A stretch of 21,731 nt of DNA from contig JAFDWI010000249.1 in the NCBI GenBank assembly GCA_018268545.1, positions 1 to 21,731 of the forward strand, in the 5' to 3' direction. Below the pieces are notes generated by a model. The model was not told the DNA's origin, ran no database searches, and saw nothing but the letters and a program-made list of their open reading frames with translations. The DNA comes from Actinomycetota bacterium. Its GTDB lineage: Bacteria; Actinomycetota; Acidimicrobiia; Acidimicrobiales; Iamiaceae. This document shows positions 6,442-14,466 of the stretch, in pieces. How positions within the stretch are numbered: position 1 is the first letter of the stretch; every line of letters begins with the position of its first letter. Both the position numbers and the translations under genes were made by a program.

Positions 6442-8514
6442 ATGTCCGTCGACGATCCCGCCGAACCACTCCGCGTCCAGGATCTCGGGGTACCTCCGAG
6501 CCTCGTTCTCGACATCGCTGTCCGACGGATCCTGCGCGAGGGCCAGACCACGACGATGCGCCTCGCGAGCCGGCTGCACGTGTCGCCCGTGCTCGCCGAC
6601 CAGGTCATCGAGAAGCTCCGACACGATCGCATGATCGAGATCCAGGGCGCCGAGGGTCGCAGCTACGTACTGCAGTTGTCCGAACCGGGGCGTCAGTTCG
6701 CGATCGAGCGGATGGAGTCGTCGAAGTACACCGGCGCGGTTCCCGTCAGCCTCGAGGAGTACCGGCGAGTCGTCGAAGAACAGCACCAGCGCCCGACGAT
6801 CACCCCGCAGTCCATTCGTCGGAGCTTCTCGGACCTGGTGATCTCCGACGAGATGTTCTCGCAACTCGGTCCGGCGATCCACACCCCCGGAGCGATCTTC
6901 CTGTACGGCCCGCCGGGAACGGGGAAGACGTCGATCGCCGAGCGGATGATCAACACCGAACACGACACCGTGTTGATTCCCCACGCCGTCGAGGTCGACT
7001 CGCAGGTCATCACCGTGTACGACCCGATGATCCACAAGGCGGTCGACCCGCAGCCCGAGCGCCTCGACCGACGGTGGGTGCGATGCCAGCGCCCGAGCGT
7101 CATCGTCGGGGGTGAACTCCAGGCGCACCAACTCGATCTCACCTACCAGAACGATGCCGGGGTCTACCTTGCGCCGTTGCAGATGTTGGCGAACAACGGT
7201 GTGCTCACGATCGACGACTTCGGCCGTCAGTCACTCACCCCCGAGCAACTGTTGAACCGGTGGATCGTTCCGCTGGATCGTGACGTCGACTTCCTCACGC
7301 TCGACTACGGCGCGAAGTTCGAGGTGCCGTTCCTGTTGAAGATCGTGTTCGCCACGAACCTCGACCCGGCCGACCTCGCCGACGAAGCCTTCTACCGGCG
7401 CATCAAGTCGAAGATCCTCGTCCCGCCGATCACCGACGAAGCCTTCGACGAGGTGCTGCGCCGGGTCGGCGAGTCCGAACGGATCCCGATCGCTCCGGAC
7501 GCGCCGGCGATTCTCCGCAAGGGCAGTCGGGTGATGGGCGACGGCGACCTCCGCCCGTACCTGCCGGGCGCGATCTCGCTCCTCGTGAAGTCGATCGCCG
7601 CGTACGAGGACACCGACCCGGTCATGGACCGCGAAACCCTCGACCGAGCCCTGCTGATGTTCTTTGCCACCGAGGACGACATGAAGGGTCGGGTCAGACG
7701 TTCGGTCGGCGATGCACGCCTCGGATCGAGGTCGTCCGACGGCGACGCGTTCGACGTGAGTGGCGCAGGGCTCGTCCTCGACCGGGTCATCGAGGCGATC
7801 GAGGAACTGCTCTGGGTGGGTTCGGCCGATGCGGCCCGCAAGGTGAGCATGGCACTGATGAGCGATCTGGGGTTGCCCGAGGCGCCCGCCGACGCCACGG
7901 CGGTCGAGGTGATCGGCGTCGACCTGTCGTTCGGGGTGGGACGTCCGCTTCGGGTCGAACGACCCAACGATCATGCGCTCGCGGCGTTGGTGGAGCGCCA
8001 ACTCGAGCGTTTCGTCGCTGCCGGTACGCGATCGTTGGCGTTGTCGTCGGGCCGCCACCTCGACGACGCCAAGCTGCCCATCGACCCGGCCACCGGGCTC
8101 GTCACCGAAGAATTGGCGGCTCGCCTGGTCGGCCGACTCGGCGTCGACGACGTCGTGGTGACGTTCGCGTTCGACGTGGCGGGCTCCGACGGTGCCGGCG
8201 ACGAACGGAACGCTGCATTTGCCGGGGTCCTCCGCAAGCAGGTCCGGGCCCGTGATCGCTGCGGTTTCCTCGACGACGGTCGGTTCGTCATGGTCATCAT
8301 CGGTGGGGTGGACCAGGATCCGGCGGTCGTCATCGAGCGCATTCGCAGTTCGTGGGCCGACGAGCACTTCGATGTGGCCACGTTCTCCGCCGGCTACGCG
8401 ACGGCAGGCGAATTCCCCGAGCTGGCGCTCGCCGCAGCGGGGAACGCGCTGCGGCGGGCACAGGATTCCGGCGGTGACCGTGCGATGTGCGCGGTCGACG
8501 CCGATTTCAGCTGA
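6442..8514 (+). CDS. AAA+ ATPase with N-terminal winged helix and C-terminal degenerate GGDEF-like domain
   Basis: Function unknown. The product is 690 residues from ATG 6442. Residues about 20-75 look like a winged-helix domain (RRILREGQTTTMRLASRLHV, then VLADQVIEKLRHDRMIEIQG). Residues about 115-425 are an AAA+ module: Walker A GPPGTGKT (156-163), Walker B VLTIDDF with Asp258-Asp259, sensor-1 IVFATNLDP, RRIKSK as possible Arg finger, and sensor-2 DLRPYLPGA. This arrangement resembles a family of stand-alone AAA+ ATPases seen in myxobacteria and others. Residues about 540-690 align with a GGDEF domain: DPATGL (548-553) where DxLTGL is expected, RARDRCGF, then DDGRF (611-615) where GGDEF is expected, then a VATFSAGYAT strand and ALRRAQDSGGD. 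The cyclase signature is lost, so it is probably a sensor or scaffold. ATG 6442 with AAGAGA 4 nt upstream is preferred; GTG 6406 would add 12 residues. Confidence 0.85.
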   Translation: MSVDDPAEPLRVQDLGVPPSLVLDIAVRRILREGQTTTMRLASRLHVSPVLADQVIEKLRHDRMIEIQGAEGRSYVLQLSEPGRQFAIERMESSKYTGAVPVSLEEYRRVVEEQHQRPTITPQSIRRSFSDLVISDEMFSQLGPAIHTPGAIFLYGPPGTGKTSIAERMINTEHDTVLIPHAVEVDSQVITVYDPMIHKAVDPQPERLDRRWVRCQRPSVIVGGELQAHQLDLTYQNDAGVYLAPLQMLANNGVLTIDDFGRQSLTPEQLLNRWIVPLDRDVDFLTLDYGAKFEVPFLLKIVFATNLDPADLADEAFYRRIKSKILVPPITDEAFDEVLRRVGESERIPIAPDAPAILRKGSRVMGDGDLRPYLPGAISLLVKSIAAYEDTDPVMDRETLDRALLMFFATEDDMKGRVRRSVGDARLGSRSSDGDAFDVSGAGLVLDRVIEAIEELLWVGSADAARKVSMALMSDLGLPEAPADATAVEVIGVDLSFGVGRPLRVERPNDHALAALVERQLERFVAAGTRSLALSSGRHLDDAKLPIDPATGLVTEELAARLVGRLGVDDVVVTFAFDVAGSDGAGDERNAAFAGVLRKQVRARDRCGFLDDGRFVMVIIGGVDQDPAVVIERIRSSWADEHFDVATFSAGYATAGEFPELALAAAGNALRRAQDSGGDRAMCAVDADFS

Positions 8515-8529
8515 TCGACAACCGACCGG

Positions 8530-10107
8530 TCAGCGGCTGTTGAGGCGATGGAACATCGCCTTGTCGGCACGGTAGCGCTTCGTGAATTCCCCGTAGATCC
8601 GGTCGTAGGTCGACCGGTTGGCTGCGTCGGGAACGAAGGTCCGCTCGACGGGGACGAGGTCGGCCACGTCGTCGACGCTGATCGTTCCGGACGCGATCCC
8701 TGCGGCCAGGCCGGCACCGCGCAGATTCGCGAACATCGGGTCACGCGGTCGTTCGATGCGTCGATCGAGGACGTCCGCGTGGATCTGACACCACAGATCC
8801 GACACGGCTCCACCGCCGATGATCCGGATCGGGTCGAGCCCGCACGACGTGAACTTCTCGACTGCGTCGAGCAGCCAGCGCGAGTTGTACGCCACCCCTT
8901 CGAGGACCGCTCGGGCGAGTTCGGCACGTCCGGTTGCGAGTGACAGGTTGTGGAACCCGCCTCGTGCCCGCGAATCCTCGACCGGTGATCGTTCGCCGTT
9001 CAACCACGGCGTGAAGATCACGCTGCCGCTTCCGGGTTCGACGCCGGCCGCGGCCCGGGTGATCTCGTCGTACGGCGGGGTCGTGTCGCCGGTGTTCCAG
9101 ATCTTGTCGCGGAACCAGGAAAGTGCGAGTCCACCGACCTCGTGGTTGTCGATGACGAGCCGTCCGGTCGGGGTGAGCCCGGGAACGGTCGCGATCTGCC
9201 GGACGATGTCGGTCTTCTTCGCCTCGACCGGAGCGGAGATCCACGATGACGTGCTCAGCGCCAGGTGTCCCTGATGTTGTCGGACGGCGCCCGATCCGAG
9301 GGCTCCGGTGTGCAGGTCCGGCAGCGCGGCGACGACCGAGGTGCCTTCGGCCAGGCCGAGTGTTCGGGCCACCGACGGAAGGATCGTTCCGATGAACCGG
9401 TTCGTCGGACCGAGTGGGGGGAGTTGTCGTGGGTCGACGCCCGATCGCCGGACGAGATCCGGGTCGAAGGTGAAGGTGCCGGGTTGGCGGGTGTCGATCA
9501 GCCAGGCGACGGCCATGGACGCCGGTGACGCCGACGCGACGCCGGTGAAGCGCATCGTGAGTTGATCGATCGGTTCGAGCATCCACCGGGCCGCTTTGGT
9601 GACAGCGGGTTCGCGGGCTTGCAGGGCGAGGCGCTGGCCGATCGGATCCGCACCGCTCAGTGCGGGCGCGCCGCCGGTTCGTCGGATCCACGTCGCGATC
9701 GTTCGAGCGTCGTACCCGGCAGCGTGCCCACCGAACCGCTTGCGTGCATACGGGCCACCACGGGTGTCCATCCAGAGCACCGCGTCGCCGACCGGGGCGC
9801 CGGTCGCGTCGACGGGGACGGTGCTCGCGTACTGGCCGGTGATCGACACCGCGGTGATCGCCGATGTCGGAACCGTTCCCGAGGCGACGAGTTCGGTGAT
9901 CATCGTGGTGATCGCCCGCCACCAGTCGTCCGCGTCCTGGACCGCGCCGCCACCGTCAAGATGTCGGGTCTCCACGGGCGAGAACTCGTGGCGGACGAGG
10001 TCGCCCGCGTAGCTGACGATCCCGACCTTGGGCCCTCCCGTGCCGAGGTCGATCGCCAGCGCGTACGCATCGTGGGCGTCGAGGCCTTCCTTCGGCGTGG
10101 TCGGCAT
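8530..10107 (-). CDS. FGGY-family carbohydrate kinase (xylulokinase-like)
   Basis: Phosphorylates a sugar or polyol with ATP. The 525-residue product has the usual length for the family. The N-terminal phosphate-binding motif is DLGTGGPK (20-27), followed by SITGQYASTVPVD and VLWMDTRGGPYA. The second domain holds LPDLHTGALGSG with the likely catalytic Asp264, the FGGY-type stretch FTPWLNGERSP (365-375), and the C-terminal adenosine motif IRIIGGGAVSDLWCQIHADVL. It belongs to a xylulokinase-like subgroup whose substrate cannot be read from sequence. The ATG has a strong GAGGAG Shine-Dalgarno 5 nt upstream, unlike the leaderless genes nearby. The start is 35 bp downstream of tRNA-Gly on the same strand with no promoter in between, so co-transcription is likely. 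It converges with the AAA+ gene, leaving a 15-bp gap. Confidence 0.9.
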   Translation of the reverse strand: MPTTPKEGLDAHDAYALAIDLGTGGPKVGIVSYAGDLVRHEFSPVETRHLDGGGAVQDADDWWRAITTMITELVASGTVPTSAITAVSITGQYASTVPVDATGAPVGDAVLWMDTRGGPYARKRFGGHAAGYDARTIATWIRRTGGAPALSGADPIGQRLALQAREPAVTKAARWMLEPIDQLTMRFTGVASASPASMAVAWLIDTRQPGTFTFDPDLVRRSGVDPRQLPPLGPTNRFIGTILPSVARTLGLAEGTSVVAALPDLHTGALGSGAVRQHQGHLALSTSSWISAPVEAKKTDIVRQIATVPGLTPTGRLVIDNHEVGGLALSWFRDKIWNTGDTTPPYDEITRAAAGVEPGSGSVIFTPWLNGERSPVEDSRARGGFHNLSLATGRAELARAVLEGVAYNSRWLLDAVEKFTSCGLDPIRIIGGGAVSDLWCQIHADVLDRRIERPRDPMFANLRGAGLAAGIASGTISVDDVADLVPVERTFVPDAANRSTYDRIYGEFTKRYRADKAMFHRLNSR

Positions 10108-10142
10108 CGCGGCTCCTCGTCGGCACGGGCGGCACGTCTGCG

Positions 10143-10216
10143 TGGAGCGGGTGAGGGGAGTCGAACCCCCGTCATCTGGATGGAAGCCAGAAGCTCTACC
10201 GTTGAGCTACACCCGC
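10143..10216 (-). tRNA. tRNA-Gly (anticodon TCC)
   Basis: Acceptor GCGGGTG pairs perfectly with CACCCGC; discriminator T, encoded CCA at 10145-10143. D-arm GCTC/GAGC, anticodon arm TCTGG-CTTCCAT-CCAGA, T-arm with TTCGACT. It lies upstream of the FGGY kinase on the same strand. Confidence 0.96.
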
Positions 10217-10236
10217 GTGCATGGGAACGCCGGCCC

Positions 10237-10242
10237 AGACTA
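10237..10242 (-). promoter_or_regulatory. candidate -10 box TAGTCT of tRNA-Gly (and FGGY kinase)
   Basis: TAGTCT on the minus strand lies 20 nt before the tRNA 5' end, giving a leader of about 13 nt. Its -35 region would overlap the folC -10 box. Confidence 0.35.
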
Positions 10243-10265
10243 CCGGGTCCACCGTGGGGGGACGG

Positions 10266-10271
10266 TAGCGT
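10266..10271 (+). promoter_or_regulatory. -10 box TAGCGT of folC
   Basis: TAGCGT ends 10 nt before the folC ATG, giving a leaderless or near-leaderless message. The identical hexamer precedes ndk. Confidence 0.5.
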
Positions 10272-10281
10272 CGCAGACGCG

Positions 10282-11742
10282 ATGTCCGATCTGCGAAGTG
10301 CTCTGACGTTCCTCGACGCCCACATCAACCTCGAGGCGACCGCCGGGCACGTCGAGGGACTGTCGTTGCAACGGATGCGGGCACTCGTCGACGTGCTCGC
10401 CGATCCACAGACCGCCTACCCGAGCATCCATGTCACGGGCACCAACGGGAAGGGGTCGGTGACCGCGATGGTGACCGAACTCCTCCGGGCGAGCGGGCTC
10501 GGCGTGGGTACCTACACGAGCCCGCATCTCGAGTCGATCACCGAACGCCTCGCGTACGACGGTGTGCCGATCGACCCGGACGCGTTCGCGGCACTCGTCG
10601 GGGACCTGGCCGCGCTCGAAGGCATGTTGGCCGAGCGGCCGTCGTACTTCGAGTTGCTCACCGCAGCGGCGTTCCGGTGGTTCGCCGATGTCCCCGTCGA
10701 CGTGGCCGTGCTCGAGGTCGGACTACTCGGGCGTTTCGATGCCACCAACGTCGCGGACGCCTCCGTTGCGGTGCTCACCAACGTCGGCAAGGACCACACC
10801 GACGGGACCGGTGACTGGCGGCGCCGGATCGCCGACGAGAAGGTGGGCATCGTGAAGCCGGGCGCCACCTTCGTGTTGGGCGAGACCGACCCGGATCTCG
10901 CCGACGTCTTCGCCGCGGCACCTTCCGCGGAGCTTCTGGTACGCGGCCGTGACTTCGGAGTCGTCGACGACCGGGTGGCGGTGGGCGGTCGGCTCGTGAC
11001 GCTGTCGACGCCGGCCCACACCGTCGACGAGATCCTGGTCCCGCTGCATGGCCCGCACCAGGCGTCGAACGCGGCGATTGCGTTGGCCGCCGCCGAAGCG
11101 CTCCTTAACCGACCCCTGGACGCGGATCTCGTACGCGAAGCGTTCGCGTCGGTGCGTGTGCCGGGCCGCTTCGAGGTTCTGGCGCACGAACCGACCGTCG
11201 TGATCGACGGCGCACACAACCCCGACGGCGCGCGTGCTGCGGCCGCCACGCTGGCGTCGGACTTCACGTTGACCGGATCGCTCGTCCTGGTGGTCGGCAT
11301 GCTCCGAGGGCGTGATCCGGTCGAGATGCTCGAAGCACTCGGCGCGCGCGACGCGGGGTTCCTCGTCGCTTGTACACCCCGTTCGCCGCGGGCGTTGCCG
11401 GCCGCGGAGGTCGCCGCTGCCGCAGACCGGCTCGGGATCGTCGCTGAGGCGGTCCCGGAGGTCACCGATGCGGTCCACCGCGCCCTCGCGTTGTCGACCA
11501 CCGAAGATCTCGTGCTGATCACCGGGTCGTTGTACGTGATCGGCGCGGCACGTCGGGCGATTGTCCACGGGGACCTGCTCACCCGGGTGGACCCGGAGAC
11601 CGATCCGGCGGGTTGGATCCGGGTGTGGGACGACGCACGACGCGAGGCTTCGACCGCCCGCAGCCTGGCGACCGTGACGGTGGGCGGATCCGGTGGGGCA
11701 CGCGACGATCTCGACGCCACCGACGGATCGGAGGATCGATGA
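10282..11742 (+). CDS. folC: folylpolyglutamate synthase / dihydrofolate synthase
   Basis: ATP-dependent addition of glutamate to dihydropteroate and/or folates; a Mur-ligase-like cytoplasmic enzyme. The 486-residue product begins with the family's N-terminal helix. It has the P-loop VTGTNGKGSVT (Gly53-Ser59), YTSPHLESITERL, the domain motif EVGLLGRFDATN (the family usually has EVGLGGRLDATN), TNVGKDHTD, KPGATFVLGE, the C-terminal-domain motif VVIDGAHNPDGARA, and LITGSLYVIGAAR at the end. ATG 10282 is preferred although the frame is open far upstream, because homology starts here and a TAGCGT box ends 10 nt before. The last 45 residues are a non-conserved acidic tail. The stop overlaps the map ATG (ATGA). 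Confidence 0.95.
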   Translation: MSDLRSALTFLDAHINLEATAGHVEGLSLQRMRALVDVLADPQTAYPSIHVTGTNGKGSVTAMVTELLRASGLGVGTYTSPHLESITERLAYDGVPIDPDAFAALVGDLAALEGMLAERPSYFELLTAAAFRWFADVPVDVAVLEVGLLGRFDATNVADASVAVLTNVGKDHTDGTGDWRRRIADEKVGIVKPGATFVLGETDPDLADVFAAAPSAELLVRGRDFGVVDDRVAVGGRLVTLSTPAHTVDEILVPLHGPHQASNAAIALAAAEALLNRPLDADLVREAFASVRVPGRFEVLAHEPTVVIDGAHNPDGARAAAATLASDFTLTGSLVLVVGMLRGRDPVEMLEALGARDAGFLVACTPRSPRALPAAEVAAAADRLGIVAEAVPEVTDAVHRALALSTTEDLVLITGSLYVIGAARRAIVHGDLLTRVDPETDPAGWIRVWDDARREASTARSLATVTVGGSGGARDDLDATDGSEDR

Positions 11743-12734
11743 ACCGGTCGGCATTACCCGATCCCACCCGGCTCCGCGCGAACGACCCGTGTTTCTGTGG
11801 CTCGGGGCGCAAGTTCAAGCGTTGCCATCGGGCGTCGTTCGACCCGGTCCGCGCCGCGGTCGTGTCGCCGCCGCGTTCGGTCCCCGAGGAGATCGAGCGG
11901 CCGCCGTATGCGGACACCGGCGAGCGCAGCGTGCGGGGCGAACCCGACGTCAAGTCCGCCGATGTGATCGAGCGCATGCGACGGACGGGTTCCGCCGCGG
12001 CGGAGGTCCTTCGGATCGTCGGTGACGCGATCACTCCGGGGATCACGACCGATGAACTCGATGTGATCTGCCACGAGGCGTCGATCGCCGCGGGCGGATA
12101 TCCGAGTCCGCTGAACTACGGCGGGTTCCCCAAGTCCGTGTGTACGTCGGTGAACGAGGTGATCTGTCACGGGATCCCCGATTCGCGGGCGCTGGAGGAC
12201 GGCGACATCGTGAACCTCGATGTCACCCTGTACCGCGAAGGTGTCCACGGCGACACGAACGCGACCTGGTGTGTCGGAACCGTCGACCCGTTGTCCCGCC
12301 AACTGGTCCGGGTCACCCGTGAGTGCCTCGAGAAGGCGATCGCCGAGGTCGCGCCCGGCCGACCGTTCAATCGGATCGGACGGGTGATCCAGGAGCATGC
12401 CGAAGCCCACGGTTTCGGCGTGGTCCGGGCCTTCATCGGGCACGGCGTCGGCGAGACGTTCCATTCGGACCTCGCCGTCCTGCACTATCACGACCCCCGC
12501 GACACCCGGGTCATCGCCGAGGGCATGACCTTCACGATCGAGCCGATGATCGCGTTGGGGGATTGGCATCATCGGATGTGGGACGACGACTGGACGGCAG
12601 TCACCCGCGACGGGCGCCGGACCGCGCAGTTCGAGCACACGCTGGTCGTGACCTCGGACGGCTGCGATGTCATCACGCTCCATCCCGACGGCGCCTGGTC
12701 CGGAGAACCGGGTTCGTCGGATGACCTCACCTGA
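11739..12734 (+). CDS. map: type I methionine aminopeptidase with N-terminal SEC-C zinc motif
   Basis: Removes the initiator Met from nascent proteins. The 331-residue product has a SEC-C type zinc motif CFC-x8-CH (Cys18, Cys20, Cys29, His30; DPCFCGSGRKFKRCH) thought to dock such proteins to ribosomes or SecA-like partners, then a linker and a full catalytic domain. All five metal ligands are present: Asp161 (NLDVTLY), Asp172 (GDTNAT), His235 (GHGVGE), Glu268 (TIEPM) and Glu299 (QFEHT). Substrate residues NYGGFPKSVCTSVNEVICHGIP are also intact. The ATG overlaps the folC stop (ATGA) and has GGAGG 4 nt upstream, so it is translationally coupled to folC. The start is firm. Confidence 0.96.
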   Translation: MNRSALPDPTRLRANDPCFCGSGRKFKRCHRASFDPVRAAVVSPPRSVPEEIERPPYADTGERSVRGEPDVKSADVIERMRRTGSAAAEVLRIVGDAITPGITTDELDVICHEASIAAGGYPSPLNYGGFPKSVCTSVNEVICHGIPDSRALEDGDIVNLDVTLYREGVHGDTNATWCVGTVDPLSRQLVRVTRECLEKAIAEVAPGRPFNRIGRVIQEHAEAHGFGVVRAFIGHGVGETFHSDLAVLHYHDPRDTRVIAEGMTFTIEPMIALGDWHHRMWDDDWTAVTRDGRRTAQFEHTLVVTSDGCDVITLHPDGAWSGEPGSSDDLT

Positions 12735-12772
12735 TCGATCACCCTGATTCGCGGTTCGTCGACCCGCGCACG

Positions 12773-12778
12773 TAGCGT
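12773..12778 (+). promoter_or_regulatory. -10 box TAGCGT of ndk
   Basis: TAGCGT ends 8 nt before the ndk GTG, indicating a leaderless transcript. A CGCGG/CCGCG hairpin (12750-12768) just upstream may end the folC-map message. No -35 box is recognisable. Confidence 0.5.
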
Positions 12779-12786
12779 TACCCGCC

Positions 12787-13200
12787 GTGAATCGCACCTT
12801 CGTCATGTGCAAGCCCGATGCAGTGGAACGCGGCCTTTCCGGCCGGATCATCGCTCGGATCGAGGAAAAGGGACTGCGTCTGGTTGCCGCCGAACTGCGG
12901 CAGGTCGACCGGGACCTGGCCGAGCGCCACTACGCGGAGCTCTCGGACAAGCCGTTCTTCGGTGAGCTGATCGAATTCATCACCCGGTCGCCCGTGTTGG
13001 CGATGGTGGTGGAAGGTCCGGCCGACAACACCTGGCGTCTCGTCCGGACGCTCATGGGTGCCACCTCCGTCGACGACGCCGCCCCCGGATCGATCCGTGG
13101 CGACCTCGCGACCACCACGGGTGAGAACCTCGTCCACGGCTCCGACGGGCCGGAGTCCGCGGCGGCGGAGATCGCGCTCTGGTTCCCGGGGCTGGCCTGA
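12787..13200 (+). CDS. ndk: nucleoside diphosphate kinase
   Basis: Transfers the gamma phosphate between nucleoside tri- and diphosphates through a phosphohistidine. The product is 137 residues, the usual length. It starts RTFVMCKPDAVERGL (Lys9), has the conserved GSIRGDLA stretch, and the catalytic His117 in NLVHGSDGPESA, followed by the typical EIALWFPGL end. GTG 12787 has no Shine-Dalgarno and is preceded by a TAGCGT -10 box, so it is probably read from a leaderless message. In actinobacteria ndk commonly sits between folC and mreB, as here. Confidence 0.97.
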   Translation: MNRTFVMCKPDAVERGLSGRIIARIEEKGLRLVAAELRQVDRDLAERHYAELSDKPFFGELIEFITRSPVLAMVVEGPADNTWRLVRTLMGATSVDDAAPGSIRGDLATTTGENLVHGSDGPESAAAEIALWFPGLA

Positions 13201-13251
13201 CCTTCGATCCGCCCGACGCGTCCGATGCGGGCCGCGCCGGACCGGGGCTGT

Positions 13252-13274
13252 GTCAAATGTTGCAATTTCGTGAC
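13252..13274. promoter_or_regulatory. AT-rich imperfect palindrome upstream of mreB (possible operator)
   Basis: GTCA-N15-TGAC, with an inner TTGCAA and AAAT/ATTT arms, stands out as an AT-rich patch in GC-rich sequence about 25 bp upstream of the mreB -10 box. It could bind a regulator of the mre cluster. The inner and outer arms are not co-centred, so this is weak. Confidence 0.25.
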
Positions 13275-13298
13275 GGTGCGCCGTCCGGCGGCATTCGC

Positions 13299-13304
13299 TA
13301 GGCT
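13299..13304 (+). promoter_or_regulatory. -10 box TAGGCT of the mreB operon
   Basis: TAGGCT predicts a start near 13311 and a leader of about 96 nt, so unlike its neighbours mreB has a leadered message with a real Shine-Dalgarno. The box may drive the whole mreBCD-mrdA-rodA operon. Confidence 0.45.
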
Positions 13305-13406
13305 GTCGGTTTCCCACCCCGTTCCCCACCTGTACGGTCCAGCGGTCGGTTCCCCCGAGTCGATCATCGCCCGTGCAATCCCCGAAAGGGAGAGGGTTCC
13401 CCCCAC

Positions 13407-14447
13407 ATGACCGAATCCGTCTTTTCGTCGTTCATGGGCCGTGACATGGCTGTCGACCTCGGCACGGCCAACACGCTCGTGTACGTGCGCGGACGCGGCA
13501 TCGTGCTGAACGAGCCGTCCGTTGTCGCCGTGTCGACCCGTGACGAGCGTCTGTTGGCGGTGGGCACCGAGGCGAAGCGGATGATCGGTCGCACCCCCGC
13601 GTACATCACGGCCGTCCGACCACTCAAGGACGGCGTCATCGCGGACTTCCAGATGTGCGAGAAGATGCTCCGCTACTTCATCAACAAGGTCCATCAGCGG
13701 CGTTGGTCCAAGCCGCGCATGGTGATCTGCGTGCCCTCGGGAATCACCGGTGTGGAACAGCGTGCCGTGCAGGAAGCCGCCGAGTTCGCAGGGGCCCGCA
13801 AACCCGCCCACATCATCGAGGAGCCGATGGCCGCGGCGATCGGCGCCGGGCTCCCCGTCCATGAACCCACGGGGAACATGGTGGTCGACATCGGTGGCGG
13901 GACGACCGAGGTCGCGGTGATCTCGCTCGGCGGGATCGTCGCGTCGCAGTCGGTCCGCGTCGGTGGTGACGAACTCGACGAGGCGATCATCCAGTACATC
14001 AAGAAGGAATACAGCTTGGCGCTCGGTGAGCGGACGGCTGAAGAAGTCAAGATCGCCCTGGGCTCCGCATGGCCCTTGCAGGAGGAGATGCACGCCGAGA
14101 TCCGGGGGCGTGACCTGGTGACCGGACTTCCCAAGACGGTCGTGACCTCCACCGACGAGGTGCGTGAAGCCCTCGCCGAGCCGGTCGACGCGATCGTCGA
14201 CGCGGTCAAGACCACACTCGACAAGACCCCTCCCGAACTGGCAGCCGACATCATGGAGAAGGGGATCATGGTGACCGGCGGTGGCGCGTTGTTGCACGGG
14301 TTGGAAGCCCGCCTCGAACACGAAACCGGTATGCCGATCCTCACTGCGCAGAACCCCCTTCATTCGGTCGCGATCGGTTCCGGTCAGTGGCTCGAGGAGA
14401 TCGGTGTGAAGGGCGGGGGAATGTTCGGCTCGGCCAACGACGCCTGA
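13407..14447 (+). CDS. mreB: rod-shape-determining actin homologue MreB
   Basis: Membrane-associated actin-like filament that positions lateral cell-wall synthesis. The 346-residue product is full length. It has phosphate-1 DLGTANT (17-23), EPSVVAV, phosphate-2 DIGGGTTE (161-168), GGDELDEAI, and the adenosine motif VTGGGALLHGL. The N-terminus MTESVFSSFMGRDMAVDLG carries hydrophobic residues that may anchor it to the membrane. ATG 13407 follows GGGAGAGGG about 10 nt upstream. It is the first gene of the mreB-mreC-mreD-mrdA-rodA cluster. The presence of MreBCD argues against Corynebacteriales and fits Streptomyces-like or Acidimicrobiia lineages. Confidence 0.98.
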   Translation: MTESVFSSFMGRDMAVDLGTANTLVYVRGRGIVLNEPSVVAVSTRDERLLAVGTEAKRMIGRTPAYITAVRPLKDGVIADFQMCEKMLRYFINKVHQRRWSKPRMVICVPSGITGVEQRAVQEAAEFAGARKPAHIIEEPMAAAIGAGLPVHEPTGNMVVDIGGGTTEVAVISLGGIVASQSVRVGGDELDEAIIQYIKKEYSLALGERTAEEVKIALGSAWPLQEEMHAEIRGRDLVTGLPKTVVTSTDEVREALAEPVDAIVDAVKTTLDKTPPELAADIMEKGIMVTGGGALLHGLEARLEHETGMPILTAQNPLHSVAIGSGQWLEEIGVKGGGMFGSANDA

Positions 14448-14466
14448 GCGCCAGGACGCCTGAGAG

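Noticed and set aside
7231..8367. 378-aa ORF antisense to the AAA+ gene
   Set aside because: Typical GC-rich antisense shadow, low-complexity Arg/Asp/Glu composition, while the opposite strand has clear domains.
8017..8514. Active diguanylate cyclase
   Set aside because: The GGDEF signature reads DDGRF, which lacks the catalytic Gly-Gly-Asp/Glu-Glu residues.
8741..9922. 393-aa out-of-frame ORF inside the FGGY kinase
   Set aside because: Arg/Thr/Pro-rich shadow on the same strand; the kinase frame has all family motifs.
9562..10281. 240-residue extension of folC upstream
   Set aside because: It runs across the kinase and tRNA-Gly genes; FolC homology begins at the ATG at 10282.
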